Shown here one piece after another: positions 24,619 through 33,037 of a stretch of 64,000 bases of DNA. The DNA comes from Salibaculum sp035270045 (GTDB lineage Bacteria; Pseudomonadota; Alphaproteobacteria; Rhodobacterales; Rhodobacteraceae). The DNA lies in contig NZ_DATFIP010000002.1 in assembly GCF_035270045.1 (NCBI RefSeq), positions 1-64,000 of the forward strand. The letters run 5' to 3'. The position numbers were made by a program, and so were the translations under genes. How positions within the stretch are numbered: position 1 is the stretch's first letter; the number at the start of each line of letters is the position of its first letter. The notes beneath the pieces were generated by a model. It ran no database searches and was not told the DNA's origin. It worked only from the letters and a program-made list of their open reading frames with translations.

Positions 24619-25645
24619 TACGGAACTGATCGAGCGGCGTGAGCCGCGCCTGCCTGAACGGCTGAAAACTGTCTGGGCCGTGACCGCCCTCGTGCTTCTC
24701 GCGGTGGCGCTGCTGGACCCGCCACAATTGCGGCCGACCGTGGAGTTCTCGCTGTCGGCCCTTGGCCGGACCGCGCCCTATATCGTCTTTGCCGTGATCC
24801 TGATCGCTGGGCTCAAGGCGACGGGATCGGAAACGCTGGTCTCGCGCGCGTTCCAGGGGCGTGAGGTCCAGGCGATCTTCATGGCGGCCGTCTTCGGGGG
24901 GCTGGCGCCGTTCTGTTCGTGCCAGGTCATTCCCTTTATCGCCGCGCTGATCGTTGCGGGGGCGCCGCTGTCGGCGATCATGGCGTTCTGGCTCGCCTCG
25001 CCGCTGATCGACCCACCGACGCTGCTTATCACCGCCGCAGCCCTTGGCTGGCCCTTTGCCATCGGCAAGGCGGTCGCGGCCGTCGGTCTCGGCCTGATGG
25101 GGGGCTTCGTGGTGCGGGCCCTGACCCATGCGGGACACCTGTCAAACGTGTCTCGCCAGAAAGCGGGTTGCGGGTCCTGTTGTTCTTCGGCGCCCAAGGC
25201 CGAGGCCCGCCCTGTCTGGCGCTTCTGGCAAGAGGCGGACCGCCGCGCCACCTTCCGGGGCGAGCTATTGGGCAATGGGATGTTCCTGCTGAAGTGGCTT
25301 GCCCTGGCCTATGTGCTGGAGGCCCTGCTGATCACCTATATCCCCGCCGAGGCCGTGGCCGATGTCGTGGGGGGCGAGGGCGTGGTGCCCATCGTTATCT
25401 CGGCCTTCGTGGGGATGCCCGCCTACCTGAACAGCTATGTCGCGCCGCCCCTGTTGGCGGGGCTGACCGAACAGGGGATGACCGCCGGCGCCGCAATGGC
25501 CTTCATGGTCGCTGGCGCGGTCAGCTCGGTGCCCGCGATGGCGGCCGTCTGGGCGTTGGTCGTGCGCCGGGTCTTCGCGCTTTACATCGCCCTGGGAATC
25601 GGCGGGGCGATCCTGTCCGGTGTGCTGTTCCAACTGGCCGTCTGA
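24611..25645 (+). CDS. ArsP/DUF318-type permease
   Basis: The 344-residue membrane protein has two four-span halves. The first contains the signature GGLAPFCSCQVIPFIAAL and ASPLIDPPTLL, and the second VGMPAYLNSYVAPPLLAGL. The FCSC motif and this layout mark the permease family that includes ArsP, an organoarsenical exporter. The linker (about residues 180-205) carries a Cys cluster, CGSCCSSAP, which could bind a metal or arsenical. The start ATG 24611 lies within the end of the regulator gene. Efflux of an arsenic or related soft-metal species is an inference from family and neighbour. Confidence 0.85.
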   Translation: MADTELIERREPRLPERLKTVWAVTALVLLAVALLDPPQLRPTVEFSLSALGRTAPYIVFAVILIAGLKATGSETLVSRAFQGREVQAIFMAAVFGGLAPFCSCQVIPFIAALIVAGAPLSAIMAFWLASPLIDPPTLLITAAALGWPFAIGKAVAAVGLGLMGGFVVRALTHAGHLSNVSRQKAGCGSCCSSAPKAEARPVWRFWQEADRRATFRGELLGNGMFLLKWLALAYVLEALLITYIPAEAVADVVGGEGVVPIVISAFVGMPAYLNSYVAPPLLAGLTEQGMTAGAAMAFMVAGAVSSVPAMAAVWALVVRRVFALYIALGIGGAILSGVLFQLAV

Positions 25646-25668
25646 ATGGAAGTTGTCAGCCACAATAC

Positions 25669-25700
25669 GAAGGCGGCGGGCCCGCCGGAGTCCGCCTTTC
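25669..25700. terminator. hairpin between the convergent permease and ialB genes
   Basis: AAGGCGG (25670-25676) and CCGCCTT (25692-25698) flank a self-complementary CGGGCCCG core. The position between two convergent stops fits a bidirectional terminator; the T-run is short on both strands. Confidence 0.45.
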
Positions 25701-25722
25701 GCATTGCCGAACCTTTCCATAC

Positions 25723-26253
25723 CTAGCTGGAGCAGCGACTCCCTGCATCTTCCACCGCCGCCGTGAACCCCAGCAGCGAGAAGGTATGCACAACCTGCGT
25801 TCCACGGCCCGATTCACCCGTCAGTTCCGCCTCGGCCCCACGCTTCATCGCCGCGACGATCGCGGCGTCATCCTCCGGCGTCGCCGCCCATGCCCATTCG
25901 CCCTCGGTGAACAATTCGAAGCTGTCGCCGCCGATCTCAAGGCTGACGGTCGAGCCTTCGTCAAAAGGATAGCCGCCGTTGTAACTGACCTGACCCTGCA
26001 CGCCTTCTGCGGGTTGATAGGACACGAAGAGCAGAACCTCGCCGGTGCTGGCTGACACCGGGTTGCCGTCGCGGAAGAACTCTTCGGTCTTGGGTGCGGA
26101 GACGCCCCAGCACTGCACCGGGTCTTCCTCTACGAAGACCGACCAGTCGGTGTTCGCCGCCACACGATTGGAACTCTCCTCCTGCGCCAACGCAGCCGTA
26201 CCCGTGCATATGGCCGCTGCCACGGCCAGGCCGCGCGATAGTCGTGAAATCAT
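25723..26253 (-). CDS. invasion-associated locus B (IalB) family protein
   Basis: From ATG 26253 the 176-residue protein has a signal peptide (MISRLSRGLAVAAAICTGTAALAQ). The mature domain is typical of the IalB family (DWSVFVEEDPVQCWGVSAP, VLLFVSYQPAEGVQGQVSY, FELFTEGEWAWAA, HTFSLLGFTAAVEDAGSRC). Two Cys residues, near the start of the domain and at the C-terminus, probably form a disulfide. The protein should be periplasmic. The family name comes from Bartonella; in free-living relatives the role is unknown and may be envelope-related. Confidence 0.88.
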   Translation of the reverse strand: MISRLSRGLAVAAAICTGTAALAQEESSNRVAANTDWSVFVEEDPVQCWGVSAPKTEEFFRDGNPVSASTGEVLLFVSYQPAEGVQGQVSYNGGYPFDEGSTVSLEIGGDSFELFTEGEWAWAATPEDDAAIVAAMKRGAEAELTGESGRGTQVVHTFSLLGFTAAVEDAGSRCSS

Positions 26254-26437
26254 GTCTACAGCCTCCAAGCTGTCCTTGCCTCTGTCCGGTCGACCCCCGG
26301 TGCCTTGTGCCCGCACCTTTTACTCTGGATCGGAGCAGATCAACTCGATACCCCTAGCAGTAGCAAGAAAATGCCAAGATGGGAATTCCCCTGTTTCGGC
26401 ATGCACCGCGCGGGTTGTCGCGCAGGAAAGGAGCAGC

Positions 26438-27445
26438 ATGGCACGGGCGCAGCACCTCGTTGAACTCTTGCGCGGGGACCTTCTGGAAAGCAGCCATCGG
26501 GGCCACGCGGTCATATGCGACGACAGCGGGCAGATCGTGGAGGCCTGGGGCGATCCCGACCATGTCACCTATCCGCGGTCTTCGGCCAAGATGATCCAGG
26601 CCCTGCCCCTGGTCGAAACGGGCGCGGCCCGGGCGGCCGGGCTGGCGACCGAACAACTGGCCCTGGCCTGCGCCTCGCATGCGGCGGCGCATATCCACAC
26701 CGACCGTGTGCGCACCTGGTTGACGGCGATGCGCCTGGACGACGCGGACCTTCTGTGCGGTCCGCAGCCCCCACGCGACCGGGCAGCCAAATTCGAGATG
26801 ATCCGTGCCGGGGACAGCCCCTGCCGCTATCACAACAACTGTTCGGGCAAGCACTGCGGGTTCCTGACCGTGACGCGCCACCTTGGTGCCGCGCCGGATT
26901 ACCTGGAGATGGACCATCCGCTGCAGGTCGCCATCAAAGAGGGCTTCGAAGAGACGACCGGGGCCGAAAGCCCCTGCTGGGGCATCGACGGCTGTTCCGC
27001 GCCCAACCATGCGACCACAATTCACGCCATGGCCCGCGCCATGGCCCGGTTCGCCAGCGCCCATGACCGGTCGGACTCCCGGTCGAAGGCCATGGTCACG
27101 CTACGCGAGGCCATGATGACCCACCCCGAGCTGGTCGCCGGCGAGGACCGCGCCTGCACCCGGCTGATGCGCGCCGCCGGCGGCAAGGCCGCAGTCAAGA
27201 CCGGGGCCGAAGGCTATTTCATCGCCATCCTGCCCGAGCAACGGATGGGCATCGCGCTGAAGATCACCGACGGGGCGACGCGTGCGGCGGAATGTGCCAT
27301 GGCGGCCCTGCTGGCACGCCTCGGTGTCGTCGACGCCGCCGACCCGCAGGTTCGTGCCTACCTGAACCCCGAGATCACGAACTTTGCCGGACAAGTGACG
27401 GGCGAGATGCGGGCAGCACCGGGCCTCGACGGGCAAGCCCGCTAG
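26438..27445 (+). CDS. asparaginase (Rhizobium etli AnsA-type)
   Basis: The 335-residue protein belongs to the asparaginase family distinct from E. coli AnsA/AnsB, the Rhizobium etli thermolabile type. Recognisable segments are ESSHRGHAVICDDSG, YPRSSAKMIQALPLVETGAA, ASHAAAHIHTDRV, NNCSGKHCGFL with its conserved Ser-Gly-Lys-His, and WGIDGCSAPNHA. It should hydrolyse L-asparagine to aspartate and ammonia in the cytoplasm. I start at ATG 26438, preceded by AAAGGAG. It overlaps the convergent serB stop by four bases. Confidence 0.88.
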   Translation: MARAQHLVELLRGDLLESSHRGHAVICDDSGQIVEAWGDPDHVTYPRSSAKMIQALPLVETGAARAAGLATEQLALACASHAAAHIHTDRVRTWLTAMRLDDADLLCGPQPPRDRAAKFEMIRAGDSPCRYHNNCSGKHCGFLTVTRHLGAAPDYLEMDHPLQVAIKEGFEETTGAESPCWGIDGCSAPNHATTIHAMARAMARFASAHDRSDSRSKAMVTLREAMMTHPELVAGEDRACTRLMRAAGGKAAVKTGAEGYFIAILPEQRMGIALKITDGATRAAECAMAALLARLGVVDAADPQVRAYLNPEITNFAGQVTGEMRAAPGLDGQAR

Positions 27446-28311
27446 GCGGCAAACGCATCCCGAGAGTAGCCCTGCAGGAACAGAAGCGCTGTCAGGTCCC
27501 CGTGATTGATGCGCAACGCGCATTGGGCCGCCACGGCGGGTTTGGCGTGCAGGGCCACGCCGCTGCCCGCCCGGCCCAGCATCCCAAGGTCGTTGGCCCC
27601 GTCGCCCACGGCCAGAACATCGCGCTCCGACAAGCCCAGGCGGGTCGTGGTCTCTTCCAGTGCCTGCATCTTGGCCTCGCGGCCCAGGATCGGGCGGCCC
27701 ACGTCGCCGGTCAGTCTTCCAGCCTCCTCCAAAAGCACATTGGCGCGATATTCGTCGAAGCCCAGCGCACGGGCCACCGCGCTTGCAAAAGCCGTGAAGC
27801 CGCCGGATACCAGCACCGCGTGGCCGCCGTCGGCTTTCATCGTCGCGACCAGCGCCTTGCCGCCGGGCATGAACGTGATCCGCTCGGACAAGACCTTGTC
27901 GATGACCTGCACCTCCAACCCCCGCAAGAGGCCCACCCGCTCGATCAGCGCGCCCTCGAAATCCAGCTCGCCGTTCATGGCGCGGGCCGTGATCTCGGCC
28001 ACGCGCGAGCCGATCCCGGCCTCGGCGGCCAGTTCGTCGATACACTCCTGCCGGATCATGGTGCTGTCCATGTCGGCCAGCAGCATCGCCTTGCGGCGTC
28101 CCTCGACAGGTTGAAGATTCAGATCCACGCCAAGCGCGTCCAGTTCCGCGCGCACCATCCCAAAATTGGCGGGCCGTGCCGAGACTGTGAACTCTGCCGC
28201 CTCGTCCGGCGACAGCCAAAGGGCCTCGCCCCCGCCCCAAGCGTTGCGCAGGTTCTCAACAAGGGCCGGCTCCAGCATCCCGGGCCTAGAGATCAGAGTC
28301 ACGACATCCAT
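27442..28311 (-). CDS. serB: phosphoserine phosphatase
   Basis: SerB catalyses the last step of serine synthesis, dephosphorylating O-phospho-L-serine. The 289-residue HAD-family protein shows motif I as LLADMDSTMI (nucleophile Asp), motif II in VLVSGGFTAF, a conserved Lys in GREAKMQAL and motif III in AVGDGANDLGMLG. The first 80 residues are a regulatory-type N-terminal region. I start at ATG 28311; an upstream frame extension is not family-like. serC and serA lie 1-2 kb away on the other strand, so the serine pathway is nearly contained here. Confidence 0.95.
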   Translation of the reverse strand: MDVVTLISRPGMLEPALVENLRNAWGGGEALWLSPDEAAEFTVSARPANFGMVRAELDALGVDLNLQPVEGRRKAMLLADMDSTMIRQECIDELAAEAGIGSRVAEITARAMNGELDFEGALIERVGLLRGLEVQVIDKVLSERITFMPGGKALVATMKADGGHAVLVSGGFTAFASAVARALGFDEYRANVLLEEAGRLTGDVGRPILGREAKMQALEETTTRLGLSERDVLAVGDGANDLGMLGRAGSGVALHAKPAVAAQCALRINHGDLTALLFLQGYSRDAFAA

Positions 28312-28369
28312 GCGGCATCCTTTCCGTTTGCCGCAGGACAACCACAAAACGGCTCAAGGTGCCAGCACG

Positions 28370-29173
28370 TCACTTGCCGCTGCGAAAAGGTTGGACAAGC
28401 AAGCGGTCCAGCCATTGATCCCGACGCGAGCCATAGCGCCCGATCCCGATGCCCATGCCCGCATGGCCCCTGCGAGGCTGGGCCGTATACGTGCCGAACA
28501 GTCGATCCCACCAAGGCAGGCAGAACCCGTAATTGCTGTCGGTTTCAGCCCGGATATCGGAGTGGTGGACCCGGTGCATGTCGGGCGTTACGACGAAGGA
28601 CCGCACTATCGGCTCGATTGCCCGCGGCAAGCGTGCATTGGAATGGTTGAACAGCGCGGTCCCGCTCAACAGGATTTCGAAGACGACGACCGCGAGAGGC
28701 ATCAGGCCGATGGCCAGTACAACAGCCATCTTGATGGCCATGGAAAGCACGATCTCGACCGGATGGAATCGCAGTGCGGTGCTGACATCGAAATGCGGAT
28801 CGGCATGATGCATGCGGTGCAAACGCCATAGCACGGGAACCTTGTGAAACATCACATGCTGCCCGTAAATCGCGAGGTCAAGAAGCAACACACCCGCGAT
28901 CACCGCGAAGGCGCCCGAGACCCCAAGTGCCGGGAAAAGGCCCCAGCCGTTCCGGGTGGCCAGTTCGGCAACACCAACCGCAAGTATGGGGAATAACAGC
29001 CTAAGGATAAGTGCATCCAGAACCACCATCGCGAAATTGTTGCCCCATCGGATGACCCGCGGAATCCCGGTCCGGCGCGCAGGTGCGGCGAGCTCCCAGA
29101 TGGCGAAAGCGGTCAGCAAAACCACGAAGATGCCGGCGCGCCAAAGGGCTTCGTGTTCGATCAAGCTGTTCAT
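28370..29173 (-). CDS. sterol desaturase / fatty-acid hydroxylase family protein
   Basis: The 267-residue membrane protein has four or so hydrophobic spans and the three His boxes of the di-iron hydroxylase superfamily: HVMFH, HRMHH and HRVHH, plus HPVEI and HSDIR nearby. Such proteins hydroxylate or desaturate lipids at the inner membrane. The ATG at 29173 is used; a TTG three codons earlier is in frame. It is transcribed away from serC across an AT-rich divergent region. The substrate is not determinable. Confidence 0.88.
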   Translation of the reverse strand: MNSLIEHEALWRAGIFVVLLTAFAIWELAAPARRTGIPRVIRWGNNFAMVVLDALILRLLFPILAVGVAELATRNGWGLFPALGVSGAFAVIAGVLLLDLAIYGQHVMFHKVPVLWRLHRMHHADPHFDVSTALRFHPVEIVLSMAIKMAVVLAIGLMPLAVVVFEILLSGTALFNHSNARLPRAIEPIVRSFVVTPDMHRVHHSDIRAETDSNYGFCLPWWDRLFGTYTAQPRRGHAGMGIGIGRYGSRRDQWLDRLLVQPFRSGK

Positions 29174-29317
29174 TCGATACAAAATATAAAATTTTTCTTA
29201 TATTACAAGCACCGCAACGTTCCCCCTTGGGCACCTATAAATGAAATGGCGCCCGGCGCTTTGAAAGCGTCGCTTTTAGGCGTTTTTCCAGTTGCGGCAG
29301 CGCGGCAAAGGCACTAG

Positions 29318-29375
29318 GAGCGTCCGTGGGACACCCCTCCCCAACGAGGGGCGCTTATCTGGAAGGGTAGCAAAA
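29318..29375 (+). promoter_or_regulatory. serC leader-type RNA element
   Basis: The 58 bases before serC fold into a compact hairpin. CCCCTC (29334-29339) pairs with GAGGGG (29346-29351), and an outer GAGCG (29318-29322) pairs with CGCTT (29352-29356). The ribosome-binding purines GGAAGGG (29361-29367) lie just downstream and can pair with upstream CC-rich bases. An RNA motif known as the serC leader is described upstream of serC-serA in alphaproteobacteria, with its last stem overlapping the ribosome-binding site. Position and shape match, but the assignment rests on memory, not a model search. Confidence 0.6.
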
Positions 29376-30521
29376 ATGACCACGACGAAACCGGCGACGC
29401 GGCCGGCCAACCCGCGTTTTTCCTCTGGCCCCTGTGCCAAACCCCCCACATGGACGCTCGAGGCACTTTCCGATGCCCCCCTTGGCCGGTCGCACCGGGC
29501 CGCGGTGGGCAAGGACAAACTGAAATCCGCCATCGAGACCACGCGAGAGGTGCTCGGCATCCCCGCAGACTACAAGGTTGGCATCGTGCCGGCCTCGGAC
29601 ACCGGGGCCGTCGAAATGGCAATGTGGTCCCTGCTGGGCGAACGGCCCGTCGAGGTCGTTGCCTGGGAAAGCTTCGGCGCGGGCTGGGTCACCGACGCGG
29701 TCAAGCAGCTCAGCGTCGAGGCCACGGTGCACGAGGCCGACTACGGCGAGATCGTCGACATGGCCGGGCTGAACTACGATAATGACATCGTCTTTACTTG
29801 GAACGGCACGACCTCGGGCGTGCGTGTCCCTTCGGGGCAAGTGATCCCAACGGACCGCGCGGGCCTGACGATCTGCGATGCCACCTCGGCCGCTTTCGCG
29901 CAGGATCTGCCCTGGGACAAGCTGGATGTAACCACCTTTTCCTGGCAAAAGGTCATGGGTGGCGAGGCTGCGCACGGGATGCTGATTCTCTCGCCCCGCG
30001 CTGTCGAACGGCTGGAAACCTACACACCGCCCTGGCCGCTGCCAAAGATCTTTCGCATGACCAAGGGCGGCAAGCTGAACGCCGGAATCTTCGAAGGAGC
30101 GACGATCAACACCCCGTCGATGCTGGCCGTCGAGGATTATCTTTTCGCCCTGGGCTGGGCGAAATCCATCGGCGGGCTGGACGCGCTGATCCACCGCGCC
30201 AACACCAACGCACGGGCGATCTGGAATTTCTGCGCCAGCCGCGACTGGATAGACAACCTGGCCGAAGATCCCGCCACCCGGTCGAACACCAGCGTCTGCC
30301 TGAAGTTCACCGACGGGCGCATTTCTGACGGTCCGGCTTTCGCAAAGGCCGTGCAGAAACGGCTGGAGTCCGAAGGCGTGGCCCTTGACGTGGGCGCCTA
30401 TCGCGACGCCCCCGCAGGCCTGCGCATCTGGTGCGGCGCCACCGTCGAGACCAGCGATATCGAGGCACTTCTGCCCTGGCTCGACTGGGCGTTCCAAGAA
30501 GAGATCGCCGCCCTTTCCTGA
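29376..30521 (+). CDS. serC: phosphoserine aminotransferase
   Basis: SerC is a PLP enzyme that converts 3-phosphohydroxypyruvate to O-phosphoserine with glutamate. The 381-residue protein opens with PANPRFSSGPCAKPP, as in the alphaproteobacterial SerC branch. It contains IVPASDTGAVEMAMWSLLG and the PLP-Lys region TTFSWQKVMGGEAAHGM. The frame is open 28 codons further upstream, but ATG 29376 follows the leader RNA and matches the family start. serA follows after 88 bases. Confidence 0.96.
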   Translation: MTTTKPATRPANPRFSSGPCAKPPTWTLEALSDAPLGRSHRAAVGKDKLKSAIETTREVLGIPADYKVGIVPASDTGAVEMAMWSLLGERPVEVVAWESFGAGWVTDAVKQLSVEATVHEADYGEIVDMAGLNYDNDIVFTWNGTTSGVRVPSGQVIPTDRAGLTICDATSAAFAQDLPWDKLDVTTFSWQKVMGGEAAHGMLILSPRAVERLETYTPPWPLPKIFRMTKGGKLNAGIFEGATINTPSMLAVEDYLFALGWAKSIGGLDALIHRANTNARAIWNFCASRDWIDNLAEDPATRSNTSVCLKFTDGRISDGPAFAKAVQKRLESEGVALDVGAYRDAPAGLRIWCGATVETSDIEALLPWLDWAFQEEIAALS

Positions 30522-30609
30522 CACCATCGCTCATCCGGGTCTTCGCCCTTTCCCCTCGCGATGACGGGCGAAGACCGTGAAGAGCGCCCAATTGACAAGG
30601 ACCACAGAC

Positions 30610-32205
30610 ATGTCCCCCAAGGTACTCATCTCCGACAAACTCTCCGACGCCGCCGTTCAAATCTTCCGTGACCGCGGCATCGAAGTGGATTTCCAGCCCG
30701 ACCTGGGCAAGGACAAGGACGCCTTGCTGAAAGTCATCGGCGACTACGACGGCCTTGCTATCCGTTCGGCCACCAAGGCCACGGAAAAGATCATCGCCGC
30801 CGCGGACAACCTCAAGGTCATCGGTCGCGCCGGGATCGGCACCGACAACATCGACAAGGAGGCAGCCTCGAAGAAGGGCATCATCGTGATGAACACCCCC
30901 TTCGGCAACATGGTGACCACAGCAGAGCACGCCATCGCAATGATGTTCGCCGTTGCCCGCCAGATTCCCGAGGCAAGCGCCAGCACCCATGCGGGCAAGT
31001 GGGAAAAGTCGAAATTCATGGGGGTCGAACTGACCGGCAAGACCCTTGGCGTGATCGGCGCGGGCAACATCGGAGGTATCGTCTGCGACCGTGCCCGCGG
31101 GCTGAAGATGAAGGTCATCGCCTATGACCCCTACCTCTCCGAGGAACACGCCACCGAGATGGGCGTGGAGAAGGTCGAGCTGGACGCACTACTGGCGCGG
31201 GCGGATTTCATCACCCTGCACGTGCCCTTCACGGACGCCACGAAGAACATCCTGAGCCGCGAGAACCTGGAAAAGACCAAGAAAGGCGTACGCATCATCA
31301 ATTGCGCCCGCGGCGGGCTGGTCGACGAAGAAGCCGTCGCCGACCTGCTGAAATCGGGCCATATCGGCGGTGCCGCCTTCGACGTCTTCGCGCAGGAACC
31401 GGCTACCGACAACCCGCTGTTCGAGCTGCCGAACGTGGTCTGCACCCCGCACCTGGGCGCGGCGACCACCGAAGCACAGGAAAACGTCGCGTTGCAGGTG
31501 GCCGAACAGATGTCGGATTACCTTCTGACAGGGGCGGTTCAGAACGCGCTGAATTCGCCCTCTGTCACCGCCGAGGAGGCCAAGATCATGGGACCCTGGA
31601 TCAAGCTAGCCGACCATCTGGGCAACTTCATCGGTCAGATGACGGACGAGCCGATCAAGGCGATCAACATCCTGTATGACGGCGAGGCCTCCGAGATGAA
31701 CCTTGCAGCGCTGACCTCGGCCACCGTGGCAGGTATCATGACCGTGACGAACCCGGACGTGAACGTGGTGTCTGCCCCGGTCATCGCCAAGGAACGCGGT
31801 GTCCAGATATCGACCACCAAGCAGGACCAGTCCGGCGCATTCGAGGGCTATATCAAGGTCACCGTTGTCACCGACACCCGCGAACGCTCCATCGGGGGCA
31901 CGGTCTTTAGCGATGGAAAGCCGCGCTTCATCCAGATCAAGGGCATCAATATCGACGCGGAAATCGGCGAGCACATGATCTATACCACCAACGACGACAA
32001 GCCGGGCATCATCGGTGCACTCGGGGCGACCATGGGGGCGCATGGCGTGAACATCGCCAACTTCACCCTGGGCCGCTCGACCGACAAGGGCGAGGCCATC
32101 GCGCTGCTCTACGTGGACGAGCCCGTTCCAACCGCCGCGCTGAACGAGCTCAAGGGGACCGAGCTGTTCAAGCAGGTCAAACCGTTGACCTTCAACGTGG
32201 ATTGA
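30610..32205 (+). CDS. serA: D-3-phosphoglycerate dehydrogenase
   Basis: SerA oxidises 3-phosphoglycerate with NAD+ as the first step of serine synthesis. The 531-residue long form contains the Rossmann motif GVIGAGNIGGIV, the catalytic segments INCARGGLVDEEAV (Arg) and PHLGAATTEAQ (His), an intervening ASB-type domain (about 320-450) and a C-terminal ACT domain (HMIYTTNDDKPGIIGALG) for feedback regulation. ATG 30610 is used; upstream Met codons belong to an untranslated stretch. It shares the serC transcript. Confidence 0.97.
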   Translation: MSPKVLISDKLSDAAVQIFRDRGIEVDFQPDLGKDKDALLKVIGDYDGLAIRSATKATEKIIAAADNLKVIGRAGIGTDNIDKEAASKKGIIVMNTPFGNMVTTAEHAIAMMFAVARQIPEASASTHAGKWEKSKFMGVELTGKTLGVIGAGNIGGIVCDRARGLKMKVIAYDPYLSEEHATEMGVEKVELDALLARADFITLHVPFTDATKNILSRENLEKTKKGVRIINCARGGLVDEEAVADLLKSGHIGGAAFDVFAQEPATDNPLFELPNVVCTPHLGAATTEAQENVALQVAEQMSDYLLTGAVQNALNSPSVTAEEAKIMGPWIKLADHLGNFIGQMTDEPIKAINILYDGEASEMNLAALTSATVAGIMTVTNPDVNVVSAPVIAKERGVQISTTKQDQSGAFEGYIKVTVVTDTRERSIGGTVFSDGKPRFIQIKGINIDAEIGEHMIYTTNDDKPGIIGALGATMGAHGVNIANFTLGRSTDKGEAIALLYVDEPVPTAALNELKGTELFKQVKPLTFNVD

Positions 32206-32213
32206 AACCAGAA

Positions 32214-32240
32214 GGAAGGGTGCCGGATCGGCACCCTTCC
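32214..32240 (+). terminator. 11-bp perfect hairpin after serA
   Basis: GGAAGGGTGCC (32214-32224) and GGCACCCTTCC (32230-32240) are perfect complements around the 5-base loop GGATC. The hairpin stands 8 bases after the serA stop. No U-tract follows, so it may be a weak terminator or 3' end stabiliser. Confidence 0.6.
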
Positions 32241-32257
32241 GTCCCGAGGACCTTCAA

Positions 32258-32986
32258 ATGCTCTACGCCATCGGCGACATTCACGGTCAGTTGGCCCAGC
32301 TCGATCGCGCGCTGGCGCTAACCGAGGCCGATGGCGGGCGGGATGCACCCCATGTCTTTCTCGGTGATCTACCCGATCGCGGGCCCGACACCAGGGGCGT
32401 AATCGACCGGCTCATGGAAGGGCAGGCCGCGGGGCGCGACTGGACTGTGCTTCTGGGCAACCACGACCGCATGTTCCTGCGATTTGTCCGTGACGGGGTG
32501 GAACACGATCCGGCCATAACCTCCGGCAAGGGCTGGCTTTACCCGGCTTTGGGCGGACCCGCGACGCTGGCTGCCTACGGGGTCATGGCCGACGACCTGA
32601 CATCCGACCGGCCCGCACTGCTGGCCGAGACCCGTGACGCCGTGCCGAGCGCCCATCTGGACTGGCTTGCGGGGTTGCACCTGTGGCACCGGGCGCAGGG
32701 ACATCTGTTCGTCCATGCCGGCATCCGCCCCGGCATTCCCGTCGAGGATCAGTCCGAGGAAGACCTGATCTGGATCCGCGAAGGTTGGCTCGACGACACC
32801 CGCGACCATGGTGAGATGATCGTGCATGGTCACACCGCGCTGGACCATCCCCGCCACGAGGGCAACCGCATCAACCTTGACGGCGGCGCCGGCTATGGCC
32901 GCCCGCTGGTTCCGGCGGTGCTGGAAGATGGCCGCTGGTTCACGCTGTCCGAAGTGGGGCGTCATCCACTGACGCCCCCGGACTGA
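32258..32986 (+). CDS. metallophosphoesterase (PPP-type)
   Basis: The 242-residue protein shows the complete two-metal signature of PPP phosphatases: YAIGDIHGQLAQL, FLGDLPDRGPDT, LLGNHDRM, HAGIRPG and MIVHGHTALD. Related bacterial enzymes are serine/threonine or diadenosine-tetraphosphate phosphatases. The compact size and the C-terminal DGGAGYGRPL resemble the PrpA-like group. The gene starts 18 bases after the serA hairpin. Confidence 0.88.
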   Translation: MLYAIGDIHGQLAQLDRALALTEADGGRDAPHVFLGDLPDRGPDTRGVIDRLMEGQAAGRDWTVLLGNHDRMFLRFVRDGVEHDPAITSGKGWLYPALGGPATLAAYGVMADDLTSDRPALLAETRDAVPSAHLDWLAGLHLWHRAQGHLFVHAGIRPGIPVEDQSEEDLIWIREGWLDDTRDHGEMIVHGHTALDHPRHEGNRINLDGGAGYGRPLVPAVLEDGRWFTLSEVGRHPLTPPD

Positions 32987-33037
32987 ACTCCCCCGGAGCG
33001 GCTTTCGCAGACCGGCCCTGTCGGATAAGCAGGCCGC

